Assembly (NCBI RefSeq): GCF_022267535.1
Contig: NZ_JAHNZV010000006.1
Location: 36,984-100,983, forward strand
Length of the DNA stretch: 64,000 nt
From: Psychromonas antarctica
Lineage (GTDB): Bacteria; Pseudomonadota; Gammaproteobacteria; Enterobacterales; Psychromonadaceae
Reading direction: 5' to 3'
The translations under genes were made by a program, and so were the position numbers. Of the stretch, positions 21,327-29,844 are shown in pieces (position 1 is the first letter of the stretch; every line of letters starts with the position of its first letter). The notes below the pieces were generated by a model. It saw nothing but the letters and a program-made list of their open reading frames with translations. It ran no database searches and was not told the DNA's origin.

Positions 21327-21398
21327 TAACCTCAACTCGGAATAATGAAAGCGAAATTAGCTGCGCTGTATCGATTTGCTTATCCCGAACCGAGGTTA
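21327..21398 (-). mobile_element. Short MITE copy (deleted relative of the element at 54895-55091)
   Basis: This 72-bp element has 19-bp terminal inverted repeats of the form TAACCTCnnYTCnGnATAA (21327-21345 and 21380-21398). Its right end, read on the minus strand, matches the left 33 bp of the 54895 element at about 28 of 33 positions. Its left end matches that element's right end, including ATAATGRAAGCGAAATTAG. The middle of the longer copy (about 125 bp) is missing. A small ORF across it (21345-21581) is not considered real. Confidence 0.7.
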
Positions 21399-21480
21399 TT
21401 TACCTTAAACTCAGTCATCACAAGAGCCGTTAGAATAAGGCTTTCAAATAGTCCTGCTAACTGCAGACTTGTGAGCATTA

Positions 21481-21643
21481 AATTCCACTTTGTTATAAAA
21501 AATTATGCCTATTATTATATTAGCAACTCAAACAAGCGTATTATGATTGTTCCCTCCTCTTTATGTGATAATGGGAAATAATATTTTGGCACTAAACAAC
21601 CCCTCTGCTTTAACCTTAACTTTAGCTGACACATACCGGATGC
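21481..21643 (+). pseudogene. Decayed duplicate of the cysJ promoter and 5' end
   Basis: This stretch repeats 22998-23143 at the true cysJ. AATTCCAYTTTGTTATAAAA is 19/20 identical, and the segment starting GGCACTAAACAA matches about 34 of 43 bases. In frame it would read LALNNPSALTLTLAD then stop after about 20 codons, versus [15 protein letters not shown] in CysJ. It ends in unrelated sequence upstream of the alternative oxidase gene. This is a remnant, not a working gene. Confidence 0.85.
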
Positions 21644-21827
21644 AGCCCTTGTTGTAATAACAAATAACGCTTGTCACTTAGACACAACAAATTTTCATCA
21701 ACATCAACCCCGCTAAAAAGATCACTCTCATTAACATTGACATTACAAACAATGATCTAATTATAACAAACTCATTTACAGGTCCTTTGTTTACTGATGA
21801 GAATGTTAAATTTAAATTTTGATTGTA

Positions 21828-21847
21828 AGTTGATATATTTAACATCT
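21828..21847 (+). promoter_or_regulatory. Candidate NsrR-type palindrome upstream of aox
   Basis: AGTTGATATATTTAACATCT is an imperfect 20-bp palindrome (7 of 10 arm positions symmetric) with an AACATCT half-site like the NsrR motif (AAGATG...CATCTT). In Vibrio fischeri, NsrR and nitric oxide control aox. Control here is inferred. Confidence 0.35.
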
Positions 21848-21880
21848 ACTATTAGCTTTGATTTCCCCCTCGAACAAATA

Positions 21881-21894
21881 TTGACTTAGATCAA
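21881..21894 (+). promoter_or_regulatory. FNR-like box upstream of aox
   Basis: TTGACTTAGATCAA differs from the FNR consensus TTGATnnnnATCAA at one base. It lies 54 bp before the aox start codon, in the promoter zone. CRP or ArcA are alternatives. Confidence 0.5.
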
Positions 21895-21947
21895 TTTTCA
21901 CTCTAGTTTAGACACTATTCACTGATAATCTTAACTTGGAGGTCACC

Positions 21948-22583
21948 ATGGAAAATTTCAAATTATCCCATCAAAAACCCAGTAAAGCTTCTGAGTACAT
22001 CGCTTATAAAATAACTCAGATTTTAAAGTTTATGCTCAATATCTTTTACGGTACTAAATATGCAAAACGCGCCGTAATATTAGAAACAATAGCAGCAGTG
22101 CCGGGCATGGTAGCAGGCATGCTCAACCATCTAAAAGCACTGCGTCGTATGCGTGATGATCAAGGGTGGATACGGGAGTTATTAGACGAAGCAGAAAATG
22201 AACGCATGCATTTGATGATTTTCTTAGATATCGCCAAACCAAGCCGCATTGAACGCATACTGGTATTATTAGGTCAAGGTGCTTTTTTAGTGGTTTACAG
22301 CTTGTTGTACATTATATCAAGTAAAACTGCACACCGAGTCGTCGGTTATTTTGAAGAAGAAGCCTGTAAGAGTTACAGCGAATACTTAGATAAAATTGAT
22401 CAGGGAGAGGTAGAAAACACAGCCGCCCCAAGCATCGCAATTAGCTACTATCAGTTAGATAGTGATGCAAAATTAAGGGATGTAATACTGTGCATCCGCA
22501 ACGATGAAGCAGCTCATCGTGATCGTAACCATCAGTTTGCTGATTCTTTTGAATCTGGCGACTTACCGGAGCATCAAAAATAA
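21948..22583 (+). CDS. aox: Alternative oxidase (cyanide-resistant ubiquinol oxidase)
   Basis: The start at 21948 (MENFKLSHQKP) follows GGAGG by 5 nt, giving 211 residues. It is a di-iron membrane-bound carboxylate protein. The six iron ligands are all visible in four helices: Glu46 (LETIAAVPG), Glu85 and His88 (AENERMH), a Glu of YFEEEA near 137, and Glu187/His190 (RNDEAAH). It oxidises ubiquinol and reduces oxygen to water without pumping protons. AOX is known from a few marine gammaproteobacteria. It stands alone between a cysJ remnant and cysJ, with its own terminator, suggesting acquisition by transfer. Confidence 0.92.
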   Translation: MENFKLSHQKPSKASEYIAYKITQILKFMLNIFYGTKYAKRAVILETIAAVPGMVAGMLNHLKALRRMRDDQGWIRELLDEAENERMHLMIFLDIAKPSRIERILVLLGQGAFLVVYSLLYIISSKTAHRVVGYFEEEACKSYSEYLDKIDQGEVENTAAPSIAISYYQLDSDAKLRDVILCIRNDEAAHRDRNHQFADSFESGDLPEHQK

Positions 22584-22608
22584 TAACAGTATGAGTTAAC
22601 TGAAACTA

Positions 22609-22662
22609 AGCGTCAGGTATGCAGGTTAGCAAGTAACCTACAAAAATAACTGACGCTTTTTC
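22609..22662 (+). terminator. Intrinsic terminator of aox
   Basis: Outer stem AGCGTCAG/CTGACGCT (22609-22616 with 22650-22657) with an inner AGGTTA/TAACCT stem, followed by TTTTT. Confidence 0.82.
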
Positions 22663-23098
22663 TCTTCAAACTTTTTCAAAAATGATAGACCTTGGCATTA
22701 AATTTTATCTATTTAAAATTCAAATAATTTACTTCAACTTGAGACACTGCACTGGGATTAAAAATCTATGGAGTTAACTGAATCCCATAGAAATACACTT
22801 TAATGCATTCTGAGTAACCACAAAGCATATTATATAGCCTCCACAGAGGAGAAAATAACAACCATTGTCAGGTATTCTATCGGCCGCCAACATCAGTCAA
22901 AACCTCTTGATCTTTAAATATCTAGCCGTATTCGCGTGGCAGAATAGATAACTGCTCGACGTATTGGTAAAAATAAGATTTTTAGAACTCAAATTGTAAT
23001 TCCATTTTGTTATAAAAGATTCATTTCTATTATTATATTGTCAGCTCAACAATGCGTACTATCATGATTATCTTTATGTAATAGTGGAAAATAGCGTT
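22663..23098 (+). other. cysJ upstream region
   Basis: About 435 bp without a gene. The last 100 bp (from 22998) are the intact copy of the sequence duplicated at 21481 and must hold the cysJ promoter and possibly CysB sites, which cannot be located by eye. A CTATGG/CCATAG hairpin lies near 22767-22791. Confidence 0.45.
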
Positions 23099-24892
23099 AT
23101 GGCACTAAACAATCTCTCGGCTTTAACCTCACCCTTGTCTGAGTTGCAACTTTCGCAACTGCAACAGGCTATGCTAGGTTTAACCCCAGTTCAAACAGCT
23201 TGGGTCAGCGGTTATTTAGCCGCTCAAAGCCAACAATCTATTACGCCGCAAGCAACAGCAGCCAGCGGCCAAAGCCTGACTATTTTATACGGGACGCAAA
23301 CCGGTAACGCCAAAGGTGTTGCAGAGCAGATTGCAGAACAAGCCAGCAGCAAAGGTATCGCAAACCGTATTGTTTCCATGGCTGACTATAAGATTAAAAG
23401 CATTAAAGATGAAAGCCATCTTATTATCGTTGCGAGTACTAATGGTGAAGGTGAAGCGCCGGATGATGCGATAGATCTACATCAGTTCTTAGCCACTAAA
23501 AAAGCCCCGCAATTAGACAACCTTAAATTCGCTGTTTTAGGGCTCGGTGATTCAAGCTATGAGTTTTTTTGCCAAACAGGCAAAGACTTTGCGCAACGGA
23601 TAAGTGCATTGTGCGCGACTGAAATTGTTGAACGTTTAGATGCCGATGTTGATTATGAACAGGTCATACCGACTTGGATTGAAACGGTATTAACTGCAGT
23701 TGAAAAAACACTAGAAAAAGGTGGCGTTGCCAGCGTAACCTTGGCTTCAGCAATGGCGCCAATATCGACCAACAAATATGATAAACAAAACCCTTTCGCT
23801 GCGAACCTGTTAGTTAGCCAAAAAATAACGGGGGAACAATCAGCAAAAGATGTACGCCATATTGAAATAGATTTACAAGGTTCTGATCTTACCTACACAG
23901 CAGGTGATGCATTAGGTGTTTGGTTTAAAAATGACAGTCTATTGGTGGCCGAAATCACGGCTAAATTAAATCTTGATGCAGCAACAGAAGTTAAGATCGA
24001 TGATACAACCATCTCTTTAGCTGATGCACTGATTGAATTTTACGAATTAACCAGTACACACCCAGCATTTGTTGCCGGTTATGCGGCACTCACCAATAAC
24101 CGCGAACTATTAACCTTAACAGAAGATAAAAATGCACTACGTGAATTTGCCAATAATCACCAAATTATTGATGTCATCAGTGACACTGGCAATGAAAACC
24201 TGACCGCGGAAAATTTCCTTTCACTACTACGCCGGATCAGCCCTCGCTTATACTCGATTGCATCAAGCCAAGCAGAAGTCGATGAAGAAGTTCACTTAAC
24301 CATTGGTTCCGTGTTATTTAATAATACCCTAGGTCAACAACGCTCTGGCGGGGCATCCGGTTTTTTGAATCATCGTTTAGCAGAAGATCAAGAAGTAAAG
24401 GTGTTTATAGAAGATAACCATAACTTCCGCTTACCTTCCAACCCAGAAACACCTATTATCATGGTCGGCCCTGGGACAGGTATCGCCCCATTCCGCGCTT
24501 TTATGCAGGAACGTGAAGCAACCGATGCAATGGGTAAAAATTGGTTATTCTTTGGTGAGCAAACCTTTAATGAAGATTTTTTATACCAAGTTGAATGGCA
24601 AGCACACTTAAAATCAGGCTTGTTAAGCAAACTTGATTTGGCTTTCTCTCGCGACCAAACAGAAAAAATTTATGTACAAGATCGTCTTAAAGAAAATGCC
24701 GCTGACGTTTACCAATGGTTACAAGATGGCGCACATTTTTATGTCTGTGGTGATGCCAACCGCATGGCAAAAGATGTACAAACAGCACTCATTGAGATTA
24801 TCAGTGAACAAGGTAAATTAAGCACTAAAGACGCAGAACAATACTTAACCGAATTAAGACAAACAAAACGCTACCAGAGGGATGTTTACTAA
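23099..24892 (+). CDS. cysJ: Sulfite reductase [NADPH] flavoprotein alpha subunit
   Basis: The start at 23099 ([11 protein letters not shown]) gives 597 residues (E. coli 599). A GTG 15 bp upstream is an alternative. Domains are: flavodoxin/FMN ([17 protein letters not shown], about 66-200), a connecting/FAD domain (RLYSIASSQ near 385) and NADP ([16 protein letters not shown] near 455, ending in the C-terminal Tyr). It passes electrons from NADPH to CysI for sulfite reduction to sulfide. It overlaps cysI by one base (TAATG). Its 5' end is duplicated upstream. Confidence 0.96.
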   Translation: MALNNLSALTSPLSELQLSQLQQAMLGLTPVQTAWVSGYLAAQSQQSITPQATAASGQSLTILYGTQTGNAKGVAEQIAEQASSKGIANRIVSMADYKIKSIKDESHLIIVASTNGEGEAPDDAIDLHQFLATKKAPQLDNLKFAVLGLGDSSYEFFCQTGKDFAQRISALCATEIVERLDADVDYEQVIPTWIETVLTAVEKTLEKGGVASVTLASAMAPISTNKYDKQNPFAANLLVSQKITGEQSAKDVRHIEIDLQGSDLTYTAGDALGVWFKNDSLLVAEITAKLNLDAATEVKIDDTTISLADALIEFYELTSTHPAFVAGYAALTNNRELLTLTEDKNALREFANNHQIIDVISDTGNENLTAENFLSLLRRISPRLYSIASSQAEVDEEVHLTIGSVLFNNTLGQQRSGGASGFLNHRLAEDQEVKVFIEDNHNFRLPSNPETPIIMVGPGTGIAPFRAFMQEREATDAMGKNWLFFGEQTFNEDFLYQVEWQAHLKSGLLSKLDLAFSRDQTEKIYVQDRLKENAADVYQWLQDGAHFYVCGDANRMAKDVQTALIEIISEQGKLSTKDAEQYLTELRQTKRYQRDVY

Positions 24893-26583
24893 TGAGCCAG
24901 AAATTACACGATAATGAACGTATTAAAATTGAGAGTAACTTTCTTCGCGGTAAATTAGTTGAAGGGCTCAATGACAACACAACGGGTTCATTCACACCTG
25001 ATGACGTGCAGTTAGTTAAATTCCACGGTCTGTATCAGCAAGATCATCGAGATTACCGTGCCGAGCGTAAGAAGCAAAAATTAGAGCCGTTATACTCTTT
25101 TTTATTACGTGCACGTTTACCCGGAGGTATCGTTACACCACATCAATGGCTAGAAATTGATCGTATCGCATCGGAGTTAACAGATGCGGGCAGTATTCGC
25201 ATTACGACGCGTCAAACTTTTCAATACCACGGTATCTTCAAACGTAATCTTAAGTCAGTATTTCAGGAGCTTAAGTTTAAAGCAGATATAGATTCAATTT
25301 TCACAGCTGGCGATGTTAACCGTAATACAATTTGTACATCGAATCCGGAGCAATCTGAATTACACACAGAAATATATGAACTCTCCAAAAAACTCAGCGA
25401 ACACTTTCTACCAAAAAGTAAAGCCTATGCAGAGATCTGGCTAGATGGTGAGAAAGTATTAGAGACTGAAGATGAACCGATTTACGGTAAAACACTATTA
25501 CCGCGTAAGTTTAAAATTGCAGTAGCACTACCCCCTTATAATGACGTTGATATTCATGCCAATGATCTTAACTTTATCGCTATTATTGTCGACAATAAAA
25601 TCACTGGTTATAACGTTGTAGTCGGCGCTGGTTTAGGGATGACCCACGGCGATAAGACCACTTTCCCGCGGCTAGGCGATGACTTTGGCTTTATTACTGC
25701 CGATAAAGTGATGGCGATTGCGGAAGCGGTGGTGACCACCCAACGAGATCTCGGTGGCCGCGTTAGCCGTGCTCATGCGCGAACTAAATACACGATAGAA
25801 ACCCACGGTGTTGAGAAGTTTAAAAACGAAGTAGAAAAACGTTCAGGTGTGATCTTTGCCGCGCCGGGGTCTTACGAATTTACTGAGCGTGGTGATCGCA
25901 TTGGTTGGGTGAAAGGAATTGATGATAAATGGCACTTAACCGTCTTTATTGAGAATGGCCGAATTCTTGATTTCATCGGTAAACCACTAAAATCAGGTTT
26001 AGTTAAGATTGCGAAAGTACATCAGGGTACTTTCCGTATGACCGCTAATCAAAACTTGGTTATTGCTAGTGTTCCTGAATCTGACAAAGAGAACATAGAG
26101 GCATTAGCACGTGAATGTGGGTTGATTGACGATAGTACCACCGATCAACGCAAATACTCGATGGCCTGTGTTTCATTACCGACTTGTCCATTAGCAATGG
26201 CGGAAGCTGAGCGTTATCTGCCAGGTTTAACCGATGATGTAGAAGCGTTATTAACAAAGCATGGTATTGCAAAAGATAAAATTATTTTACGAGTAACAGG
26301 CTGTCCAAATGGTTGTGCTCGTGCAATGTTGGCTGAAATAGGCCTCGTTGGCAAAGCACCCGGTCGTTATAACCTTTATTTAGGCGGCAATACCAACGGC
26401 ACTCGCTTACCTAAAATGTATAAAGAAAATATTGATGAAGTAACCATCATTACAACCTTAGATCAACTTATAGGCCGCTGGGCAAGTGAACGAGAACAGG
26501 GTGAATGTTTTGGTGATTTTTCAATCCGAGCAGGTATCATTGCAGAAGTCATTATCGCTTCGAGGGATTTTCATGACCAATAA
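24892..26583 (+). CDS. cysI: Sulfite reductase [NADPH] hemoprotein beta subunit
   Basis: The 563-residue protein (E. coli 570) has the siroheme-[4Fe-4S] cluster ligands in CVSLPTC (C-x5-C, near 426) and GCPNGC (C-x3-C, near 470). It also has the sulfite-binding Arg/Lys region [13 protein letters not shown] and [13 protein letters not shown]. It reduces sulfite to sulfide with six electrons from CysJ. The start overlaps cysJ by 1 bp and the end overlaps cysH by 11 bp, giving a tightly coupled cysJIH operon. Confidence 0.97.
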   Translation: MSQKLHDNERIKIESNFLRGKLVEGLNDNTTGSFTPDDVQLVKFHGLYQQDHRDYRAERKKQKLEPLYSFLLRARLPGGIVTPHQWLEIDRIASELTDAGSIRITTRQTFQYHGIFKRNLKSVFQELKFKADIDSIFTAGDVNRNTICTSNPEQSELHTEIYELSKKLSEHFLPKSKAYAEIWLDGEKVLETEDEPIYGKTLLPRKFKIAVALPPYNDVDIHANDLNFIAIIVDNKITGYNVVVGAGLGMTHGDKTTFPRLGDDFGFITADKVMAIAEAVVTTQRDLGGRVSRAHARTKYTIETHGVEKFKNEVEKRSGVIFAAPGSYEFTERGDRIGWVKGIDDKWHLTVFIENGRILDFIGKPLKSGLVKIAKVHQGTFRMTANQNLVIASVPESDKENIEALARECGLIDDSTTDQRKYSMACVSLPTCPLAMAEAERYLPGLTDDVEALLTKHGIAKDKIILRVTGCPNGCARAMLAEIGLVGKAPGRYNLYLGGNTNGTRLPKMYKENIDEVTIITTLDQLIGRWASEREQGECFGDFSIRAGIIAEVIIASRDFHDQ

Positions 26584-27337
26584 ACTACATATTGCAGCGC
26601 TATTAAACTTAGATAAAGCACAGCAGAAAGAATCGCTAGCCGATATTAATCTTCAGCTCAACGAGATGACAGCAAAAGAACGAGTGAAATGGGCGCTTGA
26701 AAATATTGAAGGTGAATTTGTTTTATCCTCAAGTTTCGGAATTCAAGCCGCAGTCTGTTTACATCTGATCACACAGATAAAAGCAGACACGCCGATTATT
26801 TTAACTGATACAGGATATCTATTTCCTGAAACTTATCAGTTTATCGATGAATTGACTGAAAAGTTAAATCTTAATTTGAAGACTTATCGGGCACAGCAGA
26901 GCAGTGCATGGCAGGAAGCACGCTACGGTAAGTTGTGGGAGCTAGGTGTTGATGGTTTAACTCGCTACAATTTAATTAATAAAGTTGAGCCGATGAAACG
27001 CGCACTGAAAGAATTGAATGCCGCAACTTGGTGCTCAGGTTTGCGCCGAACGCAGGCATCCAGTCGTGAAGATCTGCCTGTACTGAGTATTCAAAATGCT
27101 TGTTTTAAGTTTCTACCTATTATTGATTGGAGTAATAAAGACGTTCATTACTACCTTAAAGATAACAACCTTAAATACCATCCACTTTGGGATCAAGGTT
27201 ATGTTTCTGTGGGTGACGTGCAAACATCCCGCCCCCTTGAAACGGGTATGAGTGAAGAGGAAACACGTTTCTTCGGTTTAAAACGCGAATGTGGCTTACA
27301 TGAGGATCAAACTGAAAATCTTGGCAGTGGTATTTAA
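26573..27337 (+). CDS. cysH: Phosphoadenylyl-sulfate (PAPS) reductase
   Basis: The start was set at 26573 ([15 protein letters not shown]) after GAGGG, giving 254 residues (E. coli 244). It has the adenine-nucleotide alpha-hydrolase fold with the SSSFGIQAA loop near residue 55, RRTQASSRE and the C-terminal catalytic ECGLHE. The CC...CxxC cluster motif of APS reductases is absent, so PAPS is the expected substrate. It uses thioredoxin or glutaredoxin to make sulfite for CysJI. Confidence 0.95.
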   Translation: MTNKLHIAALLNLDKAQQKESLADINLQLNEMTAKERVKWALENIEGEFVLSSSFGIQAAVCLHLITQIKADTPIILTDTGYLFPETYQFIDELTEKLNLNLKTYRAQQSSAWQEARYGKLWELGVDGLTRYNLINKVEPMKRALKELNAATWCSGLRRTQASSREDLPVLSIQNACFKFLPIIDWSNKDVHYYLKDNNLKYHPLWDQGYVSVGDVQTSRPLETGMSEEETRFFGLKRECGLHEDQTENLGSGI

Positions 27338-27369
27338 CCTCTCAGATTTACTAAGCCGTGATTGAAAAC

Positions 27370-27388
27370 GCCGTTGACAGCGGCTTTT
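27370..27388 (+). terminator. Weak intrinsic terminator of cysJIH
   Basis: A short GCCG/CGGC stem with a 7-nt loop followed by TTTTCT, 33 bp past cysH. The stem is weak. Confidence 0.5.
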
Positions 27389-27413
27389 CTATTTACATAA
27401 AAAATAATAGGGG

Positions 27414-27440
27414 TTAAAATTTGTGCGACTTTGCCGATAG
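27414..27440 (+). promoter_or_regulatory. Sigma-28 (FliA)-type promoter for motX
   Basis: TAAA at 27415 with a 14-bp gap (15 if TTAA at 27414 is used) to GCCGATAG at 27433-27440, against the FliA consensus TAAA-N15-GCCGATAA. It lies 40 bp upstream of motX, a late flagellar gene, which supports the call. Confidence 0.75.
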
Positions 27441-27480
27441 AAATAAAAAGAACTAGATCCCAACCCAAGGAATGAAGGTT

Positions 27481-28101
27481 ATGAAGCAGTCGCTTTTTTT
27501 ATTGTTGATATTTACATTTTCCCAATACGCCAGTGCATACGATTCGCAATATGATGTAATACAAGTTTATTCTCAGGATGAACTCAACCACTTAGTCAAC
27601 ATTAATCAGCATCTACAACGAGTGAAAGCAGATGATTGCCAATTAGTCGAAGATATCAAAGCACATGCGCTAAAAATAAAAGAACCCGCATATACCTATT
27701 TATGGGGTGATATGCTTGCCTGGGGAGTCTGTGTTGAACGTGATGCCAGACTTGGCATGTACTATATCAAACAATCTGCGAAGCAAGGTTTATTGCCAGC
27801 TATTGAACAATTAGGCCGTTACTATGAAAGAGGGACTCTAGTTGAAGCGAATAAAGAGCGCGCAATTATCTATTACCGAGAAGCGGCACTGCAAGGATTT
27901 TTGAATGCACAATTTAACTATGTACGCATGTTAATTGATGGTTATGGTAGTCCCGTTGATTATGAAGATGCCTACCGCGCATTATTTCTTAGTATAATAG
28001 ATAATGCAAAACTTAAACGAAAGTCACGACGACTACTTTCTCAACTCGCAGAAAAAATGCCCGAAAATGTGGTCACACGTGCACGTAAAGAGGTAATGTA
28101 A
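27481..28101 (+). CDS. motX: Sodium-driven polar flagellar motor protein MotX
   Basis: The start at 27481 (MKQSLFLLL) lies 9 nt after AAGGA. An ATG 9 bp earlier directly abuts that site. The 206-residue protein has a signal peptide (cleaved near YASA) and Sel1-like repeats. The MotX-typical VKADDCQLVEDI, GDMLAWGVCVERD, LGRYYERGTLV and YGSPVDYEDAYRALF segments closely follow Vibrio MotX. MotX with MotY forms the T ring and stabilises the PomAB stator around the polar motor. No other flagellar gene is nearby. Confidence 0.9.
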   Translation: MKQSLFLLLIFTFSQYASAYDSQYDVIQVYSQDELNHLVNINQHLQRVKADDCQLVEDIKAHALKIKEPAYTYLWGDMLAWGVCVERDARLGMYYIKQSAKQGLLPAIEQLGRYYERGTLVEANKERAIIYYREAALQGFLNAQFNYVRMLIDGYGSPVDYEDAYRALFLSIIDNAKLKRKSRRLLSQLAEKMPENVVTRARKEVM

Positions 28102-28427
28102 TTTTATTGCACAGTGCTATTTGGCTAGAAATAATCTAAATAGCGCTGTTAACCTATTTTCAATGGGAGCCTATCCCTACCTCACTTCATTCAGTCCTGA
28201 AGCTAAAGTAATCAATTCCCCCCTGCACAGTCCGTATATAAAATTGATGATGTTTCTACGCAAGTGAGGAACTTTACAGCCATTTACAGCCTTTATTGGA
28301 ACAACCATGTCAATGTTATAATAATTACTGTTACAGCGACCTCTACTGCGGCTCTTAATATCCCCCCCTGTCTAAACGCATCACTCTCAGCAGTAATATC
28401 AATACGCTAAAATAAAATTCTAAAATC
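28102..28427. other. Intergenic region between motX and tuf remnant
   Basis: No gene seen. An imperfect 12-bp inverted repeat (ACAGTGCTATTT/AAATAGCGCTGT, 28111-28149) follows motX by 9 bp but has no T-run, so it is a weak terminator candidate at best. Confidence 0.4.
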
Positions 28428-28510
28428 AAAGAGTAATTATGACTCGATGATTGTAAAGCTAACACCTACATTCTTTTACAGGTGCAGCGTACTTTCACGG
28501 ATAATCCGTT
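28428..28510 (-). pseudogene. Decayed remnant of a tuf 3' end
   Basis: Bases 28428-28455 match 28574-28601, the end of the real tuf with its stop, at 27 of 28 positions. Similarity then fades with indels but is still traceable toward 28510 (for example GTAC and CGGATA blocks). In the remnant the TAA stop has become TCA. It is a fragment of a second tuf copy lying in the same orientation 146 bp downstream of the first. Confidence 0.8.
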
Positions 28511-28524
28511 TTCTGCAGTCATAA

Positions 28525-28550
28525 AAAAAGAGAGCCTAAGCTCTCTTTTT
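28525..28550 (-). terminator. Intrinsic terminator of the str operon
   Basis: The minus strand has a 9-bp stem AAAGAGAGC/GCTCTCTTT around a 4-nt loop with a long T-run. It lies between tuf and the tuf remnant. Confidence 0.88.
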
Positions 28551-28585
28551 TGTATTGTTCAATCTATCAATTTAAAGAGTAATTA

Positions 28586-29770
28586 TTACTCGATGATTGT
28601 AGAAACAACACCAGCACCAACAGTACGGCCACCTTCGCGGATAGCGAAACGTAGACCTTCATCCATTGCGATTGGACCAATTAGTTCAACGATGAACTTA
28701 AGGTTATCACCAGGCATTACCATTTCAACACCTTCAGGAAGCTCAACAGCACCAGTGATGTCAGTTGTACGGAAATAGAACTGTGGACGGTAACCTTTGA
28801 AGAAAGGAGTATGACGTCCGCCTTCATCTTTGCTTAGGATGTACACTTCAGACTCAAATTTAGTATGAGGAGTGATTGATCCTGGTTTAGCAAGAACTTG
28901 ACCACGTTCAACGTCATCACGCTTAGTACCACGTAGAAGAACACCCACGTTTTCACCAGCACGACCTTCGTCAAGCAATTTACGGAACATCTCAACACCA
29001 GTACAAGTAGTTTTAACTGTTGGACGAAGGCCAACGATTTCAACTTCTTCACCAACTTTGATGATACCGCGCTCAACACGACCAGTAACAACTGTACCAC
29101 GACCCGCAATTGAGAATACATCTTCAATTGGAAGGATAAATGGTTTGTCAACATCACGCTCTGGAAGCGGAATGTAAGTATCTAGTGCATCAGCAAGTTC
29201 CATGATTTTAGCTTCCCATACTGGGTCGCCTTCAAGTGCTTTAAGAGCAGAACCTTGGATAACAGGTAGATCATCACCTGGGAAATCGTATTCAGAAAGA
29301 AGTTCACGAACTTCCATTTCTACTAGCTCAAGAAGCTCTTCATCATCAACCATGTCACATTTGTTTAGGAAAACAACTAAATGTGGAACACCAACTTGAC
29401 GAGAAAGTAGGATATGCTCACGAGTTTGTGGCATAGGGCCATCAGTTGCAGCAACAACTAAAATACCACCATCCATTTGTGCAGCACCCGTGATCATGTT
29501 TTTAACATAATCGGCGTGTCCAGGACAGTCTACGTGTGCGTAGTGACGAGATTCTGTATCGTATTCGATGTGAGAGGTATTGATTGTAATACCACGTTCG
29601 CGCTCTTCAGGAGCGTTATCGATAGATGCGAAATCTTTAACAACACCGCCGTGTACTTTAGATAGTACAGCAGAGATAGCCGCTGTTAGAGTTGTTTTAC
29701 CATGATCGACGTGGCCGATTGTTCCAACGTTTACATGTGGTTTATTACGTTCAAATTTAGCTTTAGACAC
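28586..29770 (-). CDS. tuf: Elongation factor Tu
   Basis: The 394-residue GTPase has G1 GHVDHGKT at about 19-26, G2 [10 protein letters not shown]3 [10 protein letters not shown]4 NKCD and G5 GSALK. It delivers aminoacyl-tRNA to the ribosome. The length equals E. coli EF-Tu. It is the last gene of the str operon, 75 bp after fusA, ending at a terminator. A remnant of another tuf 3' end lies just downstream, so the genome has or had more than one copy. Confidence 0.98.
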   Translation of the reverse strand: MSKAKFERNKPHVNVGTIGHVDHGKTTLTAAISAVLSKVHGGVVKDFASIDNAPEERERGITINTSHIEYDTESRHYAHVDCPGHADYVKNMITGAAQMDGGILVVAATDGPMPQTREHILLSRQVGVPHLVVFLNKCDMVDDEELLELVEMEVRELLSEYDFPGDDLPVIQGSALKALEGDPVWEAKIMELADALDTYIPLPERDVDKPFILPIEDVFSIAGRGTVVTGRVERGIIKVGEEVEIVGLRPTVKTTCTGVEMFRKLLDEGRAGENVGVLLRGTKRDDVERGQVLAKPGSITPHTKFESEVYILSKDEGGRHTPFFKGYRPQFYFRTTDITGAVELPEGVEMVMPGDNLKFIVELIGPIAMDEGLRFAIREGGRTVGAGVVSTIIE

Positions 29771-29844
29771 AGTGTGTACCTTCTTTATCAGTTAATACCT
29801 CTCCACATGCCATCACATGGAAAGGTCATAGTTTAATTTATTTT

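Noticed and set aside
21345..21581. 78-codon plus-strand open frame
   Set aside because: It runs through the MITE end and the decayed cysJ upstream copy, so its sequence is explained by those repeats.
28482..28778. 98-codon plus-strand open frame across the tuf 3' end
   Set aside because: Antisense shadow of tuf and its remnant. tuf is certain on the other strand.
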